NCBI RefSeq assembly: GCF_017813395.1
Contig: NZ_JAGIZB010000009.1
Location: 62,001-126,000 of the forward strand
Length of the DNA stretch: 64,000 nucleotides
Direction: 5' to 3'
Origin: Pararoseomonas baculiformis
Lineage (GTDB): Bacteria; Pseudomonadota; Alphaproteobacteria; Acetobacterales; Acetobacteraceae
Shown: in pieces, positions 41,961 through 51,877 of the stretch
Numbering within the stretch: position 1 is the stretch's first letter
Layout of the letters: each line of letters begins with the position of its first letter
Translations under genes and position numbers: made by a program
The notes under the pieces: model-generated
The model's database searches: none
Told to the model about the DNA's origin: nothing
Seen by the model: the letters and a program-made list of their open reading frames with translations, nothing else

Positions 41961-43187
41961 TCAGGAAGCCCCGCACAGGGCCTTGAACAGGCGCCGCTGC
42001 CCGGCCAGCTCCGTCGCCAACGGCTCATGCACCGGCCTTATGTCGCCGTCCGGCCTCAGTTCCAGCAATCCGTTGGGGCAGTAGCGGTCATCGTCCCAGC
42101 CCGGATGGGACAGCACGGGGTAGAGGCAGATCCCCTCCATCGGCACCCCGGCGCGCATGGCGGCGCGCACCTCCTCGCCGATATAGCGGAACCAGGGCAC
42201 GCGCTCATCGCCCTCGATGCTGGTCTCGGCCATGAAGATCGGTCGGCCATAGCGCGCATGGGCATCGGCCAGCAGCTCGCGCAGGGGCTTGTGCCGGGGA
42301 TCGCCGGGCAGCAGCGCCTCCCGCAGGCCGCCATGCAGCCACTGGTTGTTCCAGTAATAGTTCACCCCGAGGATATCGAGCATCTCCGGCGCACCGCCCA
42401 GCTCGGGCGACATGCGGCCTGCAATCATGTCCCAGGCATGGAACTGGCCTTCGTTGCGCGCCTCGGCCTCGGCCGGATCCTGCTCCGGGCGCGCGACGAT
42501 GTTGATGATCGGGTCGATGGCCAGGATGCGCGCGCCCGGCGCCGCCTCCCGCACCGCCAGCGTGCCGGCGATGGTCGCGCGGACGAGCTGGCGCTTCAGC
42601 TCGTCGCTATGCTCCTGGTCCGTATCGCAGGGATTCATCAGCCCCGCCTCCCCGCCAGCCCAGGAGAAGAAGGAGATCTCGTTCACCGGGCACACCATCG
42701 GGGCCTCGCCCGTCTCCTCCAGGTGCAGCCGCGCGAAGGCCCGGGAATAATCCGCGAAACGCTCGACGAAGGCGGCGGAATAGACATCGAGCCCATCGGG
42801 CCAGCCGTAATGGCAGAGATCCCAGGCCACCTGCGTCCCCGTCTCCCGCGCGGCCCGGATCATGGGCAGGAGCGAGGACCAGTCGTAATGCCCGGGCGCG
42901 GTTTCGATCAGGTGCCAGCGCACGCCGTCGCGCACGGCACGGATCCCGTGATCCGCGAGCTGCCGGTAATCCTGCGTGATGAGGACATCGTGCCGCGTGC
43001 CGCGGATGAGATCCAGCCGCTGCCCGTCCCGGCGGCGATGCGTGGAGCATTCGAAGCCGCCCAGGAAGAAGCTGCGGAACAGGCTGGGCCGGAAGGCCAG
43101 CTCGGGGCCGGTGCCGGAAGGGCTGGATCGATCCTCATCCGCAAGGGCGTGGTCGGCAGTGCGGATCTCGTCGGTGTTGTTCTGCAT
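41961..43187 (-). CDS. GH1-like (clan A) glycosidase-fold protein
   Basis: A 408-residue TIM-barrel protein with no signal peptide. The order of motifs fits clan GH-A. FECSTHRRRDGQRLDLI is near the N-terminus (residues about 45-61), and GIRAVRDGVRWHLIE with WDLCHYGWPDG lies in the barrel. A candidate acid/base Glu is in CPVNEISFFSW (NEI rather than GH1 NEP), and a candidate nucleophile Glu is in FMAETSIEG. A glycosidase role is uncertain because it sits among glycosyltransferase genes and is cytosolic; it may act in trimming or be a glycan-binding relative. It starts 10 nt after the upstream glycosyltransferase stop. Confidence 0.75.
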   Translation of the reverse strand: MQNNTDEIRTADHALADEDRSSPSGTGPELAFRPSLFRSFFLGGFECSTHRRRDGQRLDLIRGTRHDVLITQDYRQLADHGIRAVRDGVRWHLIETAPGHYDWSSLLPMIRAARETGTQVAWDLCHYGWPDGLDVYSAAFVERFADYSRAFARLHLEETGEAPMVCPVNEISFFSWAGGEAGLMNPCDTDQEHSDELKRQLVRATIAGTLAVREAAPGARILAIDPIINIVARPEQDPAEAEARNEGQFHAWDMIAGRMSPELGGAPEMLDILGVNYYWNNQWLHGGLREALLPGDPRHKPLRELLADAHARYGRPIFMAETSIEGDERVPWFRYIGEEVRAAMRAGVPMEGICLYPVLSHPGWDDDRYCPNGLLELRPDGDIRPVHEPLATELAGQRRLFKALCGAS

Positions 43188-43197
43188 CGGGGCCTTG

Positions 43198-44304
43198 TCA
43201 GGCTGTGGCGGTGCGGCGCTTCGCGCCGATATCCAGGACGAGGCGGGCCGCGGCTTCCACGCCGCCCCCGCCCGTGACGAGGCTCCTGGCGCTCTCGACC
43301 ATGGCCCTGGTCTCCCCGGGCCTGTCGAGCACGGCGCGGAAGGCGCCCTCGAGCGCGTCCGGGCTCACCGCATCCGGCAGGAAGCTGTGCGCGGCCTTGT
43401 GGCGCCCCAGCGCCTCGCCCAGGATCAGCGTCTCGGAGATGGGGCCGGGCACCAGCACCATGGGCGTGCCGAGCGCAGCCGCCTCATGCATGGTGCTCGT
43501 TCCCTCCCCGATCACGATGTCGGCAGCGCTGATATGGCGCAGCGCGTCGGCCTGCGGCACCACCCCCTCCAGCCGCACCCAGTCGGGAAAGGCTTCCAGC
43601 CCGAGGATGCTCCGCAGTTCCTCGCGGTCATGCACCGCCACCAGATGCAGCCGCAGCCCGGGATGGCTGCTGCGCCGGAGCCGCTCCGCCGCCCCATAGA
43701 CGCTGCTGAGGACGCGGATGCCGAATTCGCGCGTGAAGGGGAAGTTCCGCACCGCATAGAGGATCATGGGGCTTCCCGGCTCGGCGCCGAGGCTCGCCCG
43801 CGCCTCCTCCCGCCCCGGCACGGCGGCCAGGTCCAGGAAGGGACCGGTCCGCACGATCAGGTCCTCGACCAGGGACAGTTCCTGGGGCATCGCGACCAGC
43901 GGCGCATAGGCCCAGATGATCGCATCCATCTGCTTCATCATCGGCCAGTCGCCGAACAGCTCGTCCCCCACGGGCGGGATGGGAATGGAGACCCAGGCGG
44001 CCCGGGGCACGCCGGCACGGAGCGGCAGCAGGTAGCGGGCCGTGTCGTCCACGATTACATCTGCATCCCCGAAGCAGGCCTGGGTGACGGCCTCCCGGTT
44101 CTGGCGCGAAATCGGGGGGAGCAGGCGGGGCTGGTAGCCCATCTGCACGGTCATCTCGACATTGGGCGGCCGCAGCCGGACCGTATCGATCACATATTCG
44201 ATCTCGACCGAGGGGTCCGCGCGCTTCAGGGCCCGTGCCAGCGTGGCCGTGCGGGAGACATGGCCGATGCCGCCCTCCACGCAGGGAAGCATGATCACCT
44301 TCAT
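43198..44304 (-). CDS. glycosyltransferase (MurG/GT28-like)
   Basis: A 368-residue GT-B fold protein. The N-terminal loop PCVEGGIGHVSRTATLARAL corresponds to the glycine-rich loop of MurG-type and related UDP-sugar transferases. The C-terminal donor site reads ADIVIGEGTSTMHEAAALGTPMVLVPGP. I chose ATG 44304 (MKVIMLPCVEGG) because the fold begins there; a longer frame upstream is Arg/Pro-rich and non-coding in character. It is the first gene of the minus-strand glycan group and is divergent from a GH1-like gene. The A/T-rich DNA at 44431-44450 between them may hold promoters. Confidence 0.82.
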   Translation of the reverse strand: MKVIMLPCVEGGIGHVSRTATLARALKRADPSVEIEYVIDTVRLRPPNVEMTVQMGYQPRLLPPISRQNREAVTQACFGDADVIVDDTARYLLPLRAGVPRAAWVSIPIPPVGDELFGDWPMMKQMDAIIWAYAPLVAMPQELSLVEDLIVRTGPFLDLAAVPGREEARASLGAEPGSPMILYAVRNFPFTREFGIRVLSSVYGAAERLRRSSHPGLRLHLVAVHDREELRSILGLEAFPDWVRLEGVVPQADALRHISAADIVIGEGTSTMHEAAALGTPMVLVPGPISETLILGEALGRHKAAHSFLPDAVSPDALEGAFRAVLDRPGETRAMVESARSLVTGGGGVEAAARLVLDIGAKRRTATA

Positions 44305-44551
44305 GGGCGCTGCCCGGGCGGAAATGCCATCGATCCGTTCGCTCTCGCCGTTTGGCCTTTGACGCCTGGGCCGCACGGAAGTTCCAGCCTTTCGGCCGGA
44401 CAGGCCAGGGAAGATGCTCGGCTCGGGCCCGGTTAACACAGATAAATTATCGCCTCCCCGGCCAATTCGCATGAAACTTGTCCGGAGGAGCCGGAAACGA
44501 ACCCGGCTCGCGAGCGCTAGAACAACCGGAACAGCATTCGGGTGCTTGCTG

Positions 44552-45895
44552 ATGCGGATTGGCCTGGCGGAAGGCAACGAGCCGCGGAATGGCTTGGAGC
44601 TGTGGGGCGGTGTGGAATGCACCGTGCTTCGTATCGATGGAGAGTGGCGGGACCAGCTGCGCGAAACCGGCCACTACGACCGTATCGAGGACCTCGACCT
44701 GATCGCCGGTCTCGGGATCCGCAAGCTGCGCTACCCGGTGCTGTGGGAGCAGGTGGCGCCCGAGGACCCATCCCGGCTGGACTGGAGCTGGCCGGACCGG
44801 CAGCTGGGCCGGCTTCGATCCCTGGGCTGCGACCCCATCCTGGGCCTGGTGCATCACGGTTCCGGCCCCGCCTATACCAGCCTTCTCGATCCGGAGTTCC
44901 CGGAGAAGCTGGCGACCTATGCCGCGCAGGCCGCCGCCCGCTACCCCTGGGTGCGTGACTGGACCCCCGTGAACGAGCCGCTGACCACGGCACGCTTCTC
45001 CGCCCTCTACGGGCACTGGTTCCCGCATGCGCAGGACATGCGCAGCTTCCTCGTGGCGCTGATGAACGAGTGCCGCGGCGTGGCCCTGGCCATGAAGGCC
45101 ATCCGCCGGATCCGCCCCGACGCACGGCTGATCCAGACCGAGGATCTGGGCCGCGTCTTCTCCACCCGCCCGCTCGCGGGCCAGGCCGCGCATGAGAACG
45201 AGCGGCGCTGGCTGAGCCTGGACCTGCTCTGCGGCCGGGTGGACCGGCACCATCCCTGGTACCCGATCATGCTCGCCGAGGGCGTGCCGCAGGCCCAGCT
45301 GGACGAGATGGCGGCCGAGCCCTGCCCGCCGGACATCATCGGCATCAACCACTACGTCACCAGCGACCGCTTCCTGGATCACCGCATCGCGCTCTACCCG
45401 CCGCGGACCATCGGCGGGAATGGCGAGATGGTCTATGCCGATACGGAAGCCGTCCGGGTTCCCCTTCCTCCCGATGTGCATACCGGTCCCGAGGCCAGGC
45501 TGCGCGAGGCCTGGGAGCGCTACCGCCTGCCGGTGGCCGTCACGGAAGCGCATCTCGGCTGCGTCGAGCCCGAGGAATGCGTCCGCTGGCTGGTGGAGGT
45601 GTGGAATGCCGCGGGGCGCCTGCGGCAGGAGGGCGCGGATATTCGCGCCGTGACGGTGTGGTCGATGTTCGGAGCGATGGACTGGTGCTCCCTGCTGCGC
45701 AGCCGCAACGGCCGATACGAGCCGGGCGTCTTCGACGGGCGCCATTCCCCGCCCCGCCCCACCCCGCTCGCCCAGGCCGTGCGCGCCCTGGCCACGGAGG
45801 GCCGCTTCGAGGCGCCCGTTGTGCAGAAGCCGGGCTGGTGGCGCCGCGAGGACCGCTTTCTCGTCGAACCGCAGGCCATGGCCGCGCATGACTGA
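44552..45895 (+). CDS. family 1 glycoside hydrolase-like protein
   Basis: A 447-residue clan-A TIM-barrel protein. It begins ELWGGVECTVLRI, then IRKLRYPVLWEQVAP. It has the GH1-type acid/base Glu in WTPVNEPLTTARF and a nucleophile candidate in VAVTEAHLG; the latter differs from the GH1 TENG. Related proteins in alphaproteobacteria can be fused to an RmlD-like sugar reductase; that part is absent here. No signal peptide is seen. It is divergent from the glycosyltransferase group and may process the same glycan. The start is uncertain because an in-frame start lies at 44414, but residues before 44552 look non-coding. Confidence 0.78.
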   Translation: MRIGLAEGNEPRNGLELWGGVECTVLRIDGEWRDQLRETGHYDRIEDLDLIAGLGIRKLRYPVLWEQVAPEDPSRLDWSWPDRQLGRLRSLGCDPILGLVHHGSGPAYTSLLDPEFPEKLATYAAQAAARYPWVRDWTPVNEPLTTARFSALYGHWFPHAQDMRSFLVALMNECRGVALAMKAIRRIRPDARLIQTEDLGRVFSTRPLAGQAAHENERRWLSLDLLCGRVDRHHPWYPIMLAEGVPQAQLDEMAAEPCPPDIIGINHYVTSDRFLDHRIALYPPRTIGGNGEMVYADTEAVRVPLPPDVHTGPEARLREAWERYRLPVAVTEAHLGCVEPEECVRWLVEVWNAAGRLRQEGADIRAVTVWSMFGAMDWCSLLRSRNGRYEPGVFDGRHSPPRPTPLAQAVRALATEGRFEAPVVQKPGWWRREDRFLVEPQAMAAHD

Positions 45896-45924
45896 CCAGG
45901 GAAGGCAGGCCGGAACGCTGCGGC

Positions 45925-46335
45925 TTGCCTGACCGGCAAGGCGCGCAGGCCTGGAACGGCTGGAGCTGGTTCGCCGTCTCGCCCGGCCTGGCGCTGGCCG
46001 CGCTCGGCATCCTCATCGTGGCGGCGCCCCGGATGGGTGCCGCCCTGTTCGGGCTTCCCGCGCCCGAAGGCGAGGCGATCGGCTATCTTCACGCCCTCGG
46101 CATCCGCGATATCGCCTTTGGCGGCTATGTGCTTGCCCTGGCGGCCCTTTCCGGGCGGCGCGCGGCGGGCATCGTCCTCGCCGTCACCGTGCTGATCCCG
46201 GTGAGCGACATGGTCCTGCTGGTCGCGATGAGGGGCCTCTCCTCGCCCCTGCATCTCCTGCTGCATGGGGCGAGCGGGGTTTATATCGGGACAGGCGCCC
46301 TTATCCTTCTGCGCCAGGCAGCCCGCCGGCGATGA
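45925..46335 (+). CDS. DUF4267-like four-helix membrane protein
   Basis: A 136-residue protein from a TTG start. Four hydrophobic segments are visible (SPGLALAALGILIVAAP; FGGYVLALAALSG; GIVLAVTVLIPVSDMVLLVA; LLLHGASGVYIGTGALIL). The loop GYLHALGIRDIAFG matches the RD-containing motif of DUF4267. Its role is unknown. The start codon is not supported by a strong ribosome site. It lies just ahead of the aldo/keto reductase gene, 18 nt apart, so the two are probably cotranscribed. Confidence 0.65.
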   Translation: MPDRQGAQAWNGWSWFAVSPGLALAALGILIVAAPRMGAALFGLPAPEGEAIGYLHALGIRDIAFGGYVLALAALSGRRAAGIVLAVTVLIPVSDMVLLVAMRGLSSPLHLLLHGASGVYIGTGALILLRQAARRR

Positions 46336-46353
46336 TTCCAATGGAGCTGAACC

Positions 46354-47334
46354 ATGGCTGAAACGCGCTTCGCACCGCCGGGCCCGCTGGGCTATGGCGG
46401 CGCGCCGCTGGGCAACATGTTCGCCACGGTGGATGACGCGACGGCGCGCGGTGCGCTGGACGCGGCCTGGGATGGCGGCATCCGCTATTTCGACACGGCC
46501 CCGCACTACGGTTCCGGCCTGTCCGAGCACCGCTTCGGCGAGGCGCTGCGCTATCGCCCGCGCGGCGAATTCGTGCTGTCCACCAAGGTCGGCCGCCTGC
46601 TGCGCCCGGATGCCAGCCGCCCGGTGAACGAACCCTTCCTCGATCCGCTGCCCTTCCGCGTGGTGGCGGATTATTCCTACGACGCGACGCTCCGCTCTAT
46701 CGAGGACAGCCTCCAGCGTCTCGGCCTCGATCACATCGAGATCGCCTTCATCCACGACATCGCGGAGGACCATCTCGGCCCGGGCTGGGTGGAAATCTTC
46801 GACGAGGCGATGGAGCGCGGCGCGGCGAAGGCGCTGATCCGCCTGCGCGGGGAAGGGGTGATCAAGGCCTGGGGCCTGGGCGTGAACCGCACCGAGCCCT
46901 GCTCCCGCGCCTTGCGCATGTCGGACCCGGATGTCTTCCTGCTGGCCGGCCGCTACAGCCTTCTCGACACCGCGGCGCTGGGCGGGCTCTTCGCCGAATG
47001 CGCCGGGCGCGGCGCGCATGTGGTGGTCGGCGGCCCCTATAATTCCGGCCTGCTCGCGGGGGGAAAGACCTTCGACTACGTCGAGGCCCCGCCCGAGCGC
47101 ATCGCGGCGCGGGACCGCATCGCCGCTGTATGCGGGCGCTTCGGCGTGGATATCCGCGCCGCCGCGCTTCAGTTCTGCGCCGCCCATCCGGTGGTGGCCT
47201 CCGTCATCCCCGGCGCCAAGGCGGCCGACAGGGTGCGGCAGAACATCGCGCTGATGGCGCAGCCCATCCCAGGCGATTTCTGGCAGGCGTTGAAGCGGGA
47301 AGATCTGTTGCCCGGGGATGCGCCCACGCCATAG
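46354..47334 (+). CDS. aldo/keto reductase (L-fucose/D-threo-aldose dehydrogenase-like)
   Basis: A 326-residue NAD(P)-dependent oxidoreductase. The AKR tetrad is D47, Y52, K78 and H134, in FDTAPHYGSGLSEHRFGEAL, LSTKVGR and IAFIHDI. The late segment AALQFCAAHPVVASVIPGAK is the usual cofactor-binding end. The GPYNSGLLAGG stretch and overall length fit the subgroup that oxidises L-fucose, D-arabinose or pyridoxal. The exact substrate is unassigned. It could work on sugars released by the nearby GH1-like protein. Confidence 0.88.
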   Translation: MAETRFAPPGPLGYGGAPLGNMFATVDDATARGALDAAWDGGIRYFDTAPHYGSGLSEHRFGEALRYRPRGEFVLSTKVGRLLRPDASRPVNEPFLDPLPFRVVADYSYDATLRSIEDSLQRLGLDHIEIAFIHDIAEDHLGPGWVEIFDEAMERGAAKALIRLRGEGVIKAWGLGVNRTEPCSRALRMSDPDVFLLAGRYSLLDTAALGGLFAECAGRGAHVVVGGPYNSGLLAGGKTFDYVEAPPERIAARDRIAAVCGRFGVDIRAAALQFCAAHPVVASVIPGAKAADRVRQNIALMAQPIPGDFWQALKREDLLPGDAPTP

Positions 47335-47400
47335 GCCCCGCGCCATCCGGAACAGGAAACCGCCCGGCGGTCCCGCCCCGCCCAGGGCCAATGGCAGGTC

Positions 47401-48090
47401 ATGGACATGAACAGCGCAGCGCATTCCCCGGCGGCCCGAGGCCGGCTGCTGTCCCGCCCCGAAGCCGATCCGGCCCCGCGGCCGATGGTGCCGGGGCAGC
47501 GGCACCTCGGGCTCGCCACGGGAAGGGACGGGATCCTGCGGGTGCCGGATGGCGCATCCACGGCCCCGCTGCCGCTGGTCGTCATGCTGCACGGCGCCGG
47601 CGGTAACGCGGCGGGAACCCTCGGCCTCATCGAGCGCTCCGCCCCGGGCGCCATCCTCCTGCTGCCCGAGAGCCGCGGGCCGACCTGGGACATCATCCTG
47701 GGCGCCTATGGCCCCGATGTCGCCTTCCTGGACGCGGCGCTGGCGCAGGTGTTCCGCCAGCACCGCATCGACCCGCGGCGCATCGCCCTGGCCGGCTTCT
47801 CGGACGGCGCCTCCTATGCGCTCTCCCTAGCGATCGGGAATGGCGACCTCTTCACCCACGCTCTCGCCTTCTCGCCCGGCTTCGCGGCCCCGCCCGAACC
47901 GGTCGGGCAGCCCCGCATCTTCGTCTCGCATGGCGTGGCGGATGATGTGCTGCCCATTGGTCCCTGCAGCCGCCGCCTCGTCCCCCGGCTGCAGCGCGCA
48001 GGCTACGAGCTGCGCTACCGCGAATTCCCGGGCGGCCACCATGTGCCGCCCGAGATCGCGGACGAGGCCGTGGCGATGCTGGAGGCCTGA
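47401..48090 (+). CDS. alpha/beta hydrolase (phospholipase/carboxylesterase type)
   Basis: A 229-residue serine hydrolase. The oxyanion region is VVMLHGAGGNAAG, the nucleophile Ser is in LAGFSDGASYAL, the Asp is in HGVADDVLPI, and the His is in FPGGHHVPPEI. The order matches the YpfH/carboxylesterase 2 group. The N-terminal 30 residues are Ala/Pro/Arg-rich without a signal peptide, so it is cytosolic. The ester substrate is unknown. It follows the aldo/keto reductase by 66 nt in the same direction. Confidence 0.85.
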   Translation: MDMNSAAHSPAARGRLLSRPEADPAPRPMVPGQRHLGLATGRDGILRVPDGASTAPLPLVVMLHGAGGNAAGTLGLIERSAPGAILLLPESRGPTWDIILGAYGPDVAFLDAALAQVFRQHRIDPRRIALAGFSDGASYALSLAIGNGDLFTHALAFSPGFAAPPEPVGQPRIFVSHGVADDVLPIGPCSRRLVPRLQRAGYELRYREFPGGHHVPPEIADEAVAMLEA

Positions 48091-48188
48091 CGCACGGCGC
48101 GGGTGCCCCGGCCCGGCATCATGGCTTCAAGCACGGGCCGCGCGCTGCCAATCTGCCCGGCCGGACGCGCCGAAGGATCCCCGCCGCC

Positions 48189-48998
48189 ATGAGCAATCCC
48201 CCCATCCTCAAGCGCGTGACGGGCCGGACCAGGGTGATGTTCATCCTCGGCGATCCCGTGGCCCATATCATCGGCACCGCCATCCTGAACGAGGACTTCT
48301 TCCGGCACGGGGTGGACGCCACCGTCTCGCCCCTGCATGTCGCGCCGGGCGACCTGGGCCAGGTGGTCCAGGCGATCCGGGCCATGCGGAACGTGGCGGG
48401 CTTCGGCGTCACCATCCCCCACAAGATCGCGGTCATCCCCCATCTGGACCGCACCACCGGGCGGGCGGCAGGCATCGGCGCGGTGAACTTCGTGCGGCGC
48501 GAGGCGGATGGAACCCTGGTGGGGGACAATGTGGACGGCATCGGCTTCGTCGCCGGCCTGCGCCGGAACGGGGTGGAGGTGGCCGGGCGCCGCGTGCTGC
48601 AGCTGGGCGCCGGCGGCGCGGGGCGGGCCATCGCCTTCGCGCTGGCCGAGGCCGGGGCCTCCCGGATCGCGATCCACAACCGCACGGAGGACCGGGCCCT
48701 GGCGCTCGCCCGGGCGGTGGCCGCCGCCTATCCCGCCTGCGCCACCACGGCCGCCGGGCCGGACAGCGCGGGCCATGACCTGGTGGTGAACACCACCTCT
48801 CTCGGCATGCATGAGGAGGACGCGCTGCCGGCCGACCTCGCCGGCCTCGATGCCGGGGCCGTCGTGGCGGATGTCATCATGGCGCCGGAGACGACCCCCT
48901 TGCTGGAGGCCGCGGCGGCACGTGGATGCCGGATTATCCGTGGCAAGGAGATGCTGCTGGACCAGCCGCGCCTGGTCCGGGAATTCCTGGCGCTCTGA
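48189..48998 (+). CDS. shikimate dehydrogenase-like oxidoreductase with atypical substrate loop
   Basis: A 269-residue AroE-fold protein. K79 (TIPHK), N100 (GAVNF) and D116 (GDNVDGIGF) match catalytic and binding residues of shikimate dehydrogenase, and GAGGAG (140-145) binds NAD(P). The N-terminal loop that holds shikimate normally reads HSxSP; here it is HIIGT (26-30), so both serines that bind the carboxylate are missing. It is therefore probably not the housekeeping AroE and may act on quinate or another hydroxy acid. It is convergent with the kinase gene, with only 12 nt between. Confidence 0.85.
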   Translation: MSNPPILKRVTGRTRVMFILGDPVAHIIGTAILNEDFFRHGVDATVSPLHVAPGDLGQVVQAIRAMRNVAGFGVTIPHKIAVIPHLDRTTGRAAGIGAVNFVRREADGTLVGDNVDGIGFVAGLRRNGVEVAGRRVLQLGAGGAGRAIAFALAEAGASRIAIHNRTEDRALALARAVAAAYPACATTAAGPDSAGHDLVVNTTSLGMHEEDALPADLAGLDAGAVVADVIMAPETTPLLEAAAARGCRIIRGKEMLLDQPRLVREFLAL

Positions 48999-49010
48999 CC
49001 GGCCCGGGCG

Positions 49011-51869
49011 TCACGGCGCCCCGATCAGATCCCGGATCCGGGCCGCGACGGCCTCCATCGCGAAAGGTTTGGTGAGCACATGCATTCCCGGCTCCAGCTG
49101 GCCGCTCCCCATCACCGCGCTCTCGGCATAGCCGGTGATGAACAGCACCTTCAGCCCGGGCCTCAGGGCCCGCCCCGCATCCGCCACCTGCCGGCCGTTG
49201 ATCCCGCCGGGCAGCCCCACATCGGTCACCAGCAGGTCGATGCGGGCGCCGGACTGCAGCACCTGCAGCGCGGCGGCGCCGTCCCCCACCTCGATGGCCT
49301 TGTAGCCCAGATCCTCCAGCACCTCGGCCACCAGCAGGCGGATGGTGGGCTCGTCATCCACCACCAGCACCGTCTCGCCCTGAACGGCACGCAGCAGGGC
49401 TGAGGGGACGGCCGAGGCCTCGTCCCCTTCCGCCTCGCCCACATGCCGCGGCAGGTAGAGCCGCATCCGCGTGCCCTTTTCCGGCTCCGAATGGATGTGG
49501 ATCTGGCCGCCGGACTGCTTCGCGAAGCCGTAGATCATCGAAAGCCCCAGCCCGGTGCCCTGCCCGATCGGCTTGGTGGTGAAGAAGGGGTCGAAGGCCC
49601 GCGCGGCCACCTCCGCCGACATGCCCATGCCCGTGTCGCTGACACAGATCACGACATACTCGCCCGGCTCCATGTCCCGCTGGCGCGAGCCCCGCTCGTC
49701 CAGCTGCGCATTCCCGGTCTCGATGGTCAGGCGGCCGCCATCCGGCATGGCGTCCCGCGCGTTGATGCAGAGGTTGAGCAGCGCGTTCTCAAGCTGGTTC
49801 GGATCGCACAGCGTGGTCCAGAGCCCGGCGTCCAGCACCGTCTCCACCCGGATCTCCGGCCCCATGGTGCGCCGGATCAGCTCTTCCATGCCGCTGATCA
49901 GCTGGTTCGGCTGCGTCGCCTTCGGCGCCAGGGTCTGCCGGCGCGAGAAGGCCAGGAGCCGGTGCGTCAGCGCCGCGGCCCGGTTGGCGGCGCCCTGCGC
50001 GGCCATCACATAGCGGTCCACCTGGGCGAGGCGCCCCTGGGCGACCCGCATCCGCAGCAGCTCCAGGCTGCCGATGATGCCGGTGAGCAGGTTGTTGAAG
50101 TCATGCGCCAGCCCGCCCGTCAGCTGGCCGACAGCCTCCATCTTCTGGGACTGGCGCAGTTGCTCCTCCGCCTGCCGCAGGGCCTCCGCCTGCTCCTTCT
50201 CCGCCGTCACGTCACGGCCGACCGCGTTGACCAGCCCCTCGCCCGAGGCGGCGGACCAGCTGATCCAGCGATAGGCCCCGTCCCGGCCACGCAGGCGGCT
50301 GTCGAAGCGTGTCAGGCCCTCCCTGCGCGACAGGGCGGCGATCCCGTCCCGCACCCGGCCGGCATCCTCGGGATGGATCAGGGAGAAGAGGTCGCGGCCG
50401 GGCAGATCGACCTCCGACCAGCCCAGCACCGCCAGCCAGGCCGGGTTGACCGCCGCGATCGTTCCATCGAAGCGCGCCACCAGCATGATCTCGGCCGAAA
50501 GCCGCCAGAGCCGGTTGCGGTCGGCCGTCCGCTCGGCGACCTGTGCCTCCAGCCCCTCGTTCAGCCGGCGCAGCGCCGCCTCGGTCCGCTTGGCATCGGT
50601 AACGTCGTAGATCACCCCGCTGAAGCGGATGTCGGAGGTCTCGGTGTCCCGCTGGTACTCGCCCCGCCGCATCAGCCAGCGGAGCTCCCCCGTATCGGGC
50701 CGGGTGATCCGGAACTCGGCCTGGCTGATGCTGCCGATCTGCGGCTCGGCGGAGGCGTCGATGATCGGGACGTCCTCCGGATGCACCACCGCGTTGATCG
50801 TCCGCAGCGGCAGGCTCTCCGCCAGCTGCAGGCCCAGCAACCGGCAGAACTGCCCGGAAACGGAAGCGGTGCCGAAGCCGCTGACATATTCATAGGTGCC
50901 GATCCCGCCGGCGGTCTGCGCCACCCGCAGCCGCTCCTCGGCACGCTTCTGCTCGGTCACGTCCACCAGCGTGCCGATGAAGCGGCCCGTCCGCACCTCC
51001 TCGCCTTCGCGGTAGCAGCGGCCCCGCGCCTGCACCCAGCGCGTCTCGCCGCCCTGAAGGACGATGCGGTACTCCTTCGAGAACACCTCCGCCCCCCGCA
51101 GCACGCCGCCCACGGCGAGCCGGATGCGCGTCAGGTCCTGCGGATGGATGATGGAGAAGAAGACCGAGGGCGCGACGCCCCGCGCTGCCTCTTCCACCTC
51201 CAGCTGGTAGAGGGCGGCGAAGCGCGCATCGCCGATGATCCGGCGCTCCGCGATGTGCCATTCCCAGGATGCCATCACGCCGGATGTGGCCAGGGTGGCG
51301 CGCAGGCGGCCATTCACCTCGTCCAGCGCCCGCCGCTGCAGGCATTGCTCCGCCCGCAGGACCGGCGCCTCCCGCGCCGCGGTGACATCCGCCAGGGTCG
51401 CCAGGCTGAAGCAGGGCTGCCCGGCCTCGTCCGCCACCGGCATGATGACGAGGCGGCCCTGGAACCGGCTGCCATCCTTGCGCTGCACCGGCAGCTCCGC
51501 CTCCAGCGGCTCTCCCGCCCGCAGCGCCCCGGCCAGGGCGGCCAGGGTGCCCGGATCGGCCTCCGGCGCCAGCGGGACAAGGGCAGCGCGACCGACGATA
51601 TCGCCGGGCTCAAGGCCGGTCAGCCGCGTGAAGGCGGCGTTGACATAGACCACGGGCTCGCCGGCCCGCCGGGCATCGCTGACGAGAACCGGCAGGCCGG
51701 AGCGGGCCATGGCGGCGAAGAGCGGCCCCGCCAGGCGCCTCAGCTCCGCCGGAGCGTCCTGCTCATCCGCCATGCCTGGCGGGCCCGGCCACGCAGGGAC
51801 GGGCATCCTGTCCGTTTCATCCGCCAAGGCCTCAGTCCCCGGACCGGCTCGCGGGGCTGCCCAGCCCAT
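49011..51869 (-). CDS. multi-PAS hybrid histidine kinase
   Basis: A soluble sensor kinase of up to 952 residues. Four PAS-like domains lie at about 40-150, 185-310, 315-430 and 455-570 (for example [20 protein letters not shown] and [21 protein letters not shown]). A HisKA domain follows with the phospho-acceptor His in [15 protein letters not shown], then a HATPase with [12 protein letters not shown] and [12 protein letters not shown]-terminal receiver has VLVVDDEP and the phospho-Asp in [12 protein letters not shown]. No membrane segment is seen. Alternative starts at 51806 or 51773 are possible. It follows the CheC-like gene by 8 nt, so it is the last gene of the chemosensory operon. Confidence 0.88.
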   Translation of the reverse strand: MGWAAPRAGPGTEALADETDRMPVPAWPGPPGMADEQDAPAELRRLAGPLFAAMARSGLPVLVSDARRAGEPVVYVNAAFTRLTGLEPGDIVGRAALVPLAPEADPGTLAALAGALRAGEPLEAELPVQRKDGSRFQGRLVIMPVADEAGQPCFSLATLADVTAAREAPVLRAEQCLQRRALDEVNGRLRATLATSGVMASWEWHIAERRIIGDARFAALYQLEVEEAARGVAPSVFFSIIHPQDLTRIRLAVGGVLRGAEVFSKEYRIVLQGGETRWVQARGRCYREGEEVRTGRFIGTLVDVTEQKRAEERLRVAQTAGGIGTYEYVSGFGTASVSGQFCRLLGLQLAESLPLRTINAVVHPEDVPIIDASAEPQIGSISQAEFRITRPDTGELRWLMRRGEYQRDTETSDIRFSGVIYDVTDAKRTEAALRRLNEGLEAQVAERTADRNRLWRLSAEIMLVARFDGTIAAVNPAWLAVLGWSEVDLPGRDLFSLIHPEDAGRVRDGIAALSRREGLTRFDSRLRGRDGAYRWISWSAASGEGLVNAVGRDVTAEKEQAEALRQAEEQLRQSQKMEAVGQLTGGLAHDFNNLLTGIIGSLELLRMRVAQGRLAQVDRYVMAAQGAANRAAALTHRLLAFSRRQTLAPKATQPNQLISGMEELIRRTMGPEIRVETVLDAGLWTTLCDPNQLENALLNLCINARDAMPDGGRLTIETGNAQLDERGSRQRDMEPGEYVVICVSDTGMGMSAEVAARAFDPFFTTKPIGQGTGLGLSMIYGFAKQSGGQIHIHSEPEKGTRMRLYLPRHVGEAEGDEASAVPSALLRAVQGETVLVVDDEPTIRLLVAEVLEDLGYKAIEVGDGAAALQVLQSGARIDLLVTDVGLPGGINGRQVADAGRALRPGLKVLFITGYAESAVMGSGQLEPGMHVLTKPFAMEAVAARIRDLIGAP

Positions 51870-51877
51870 CCCGGGGC

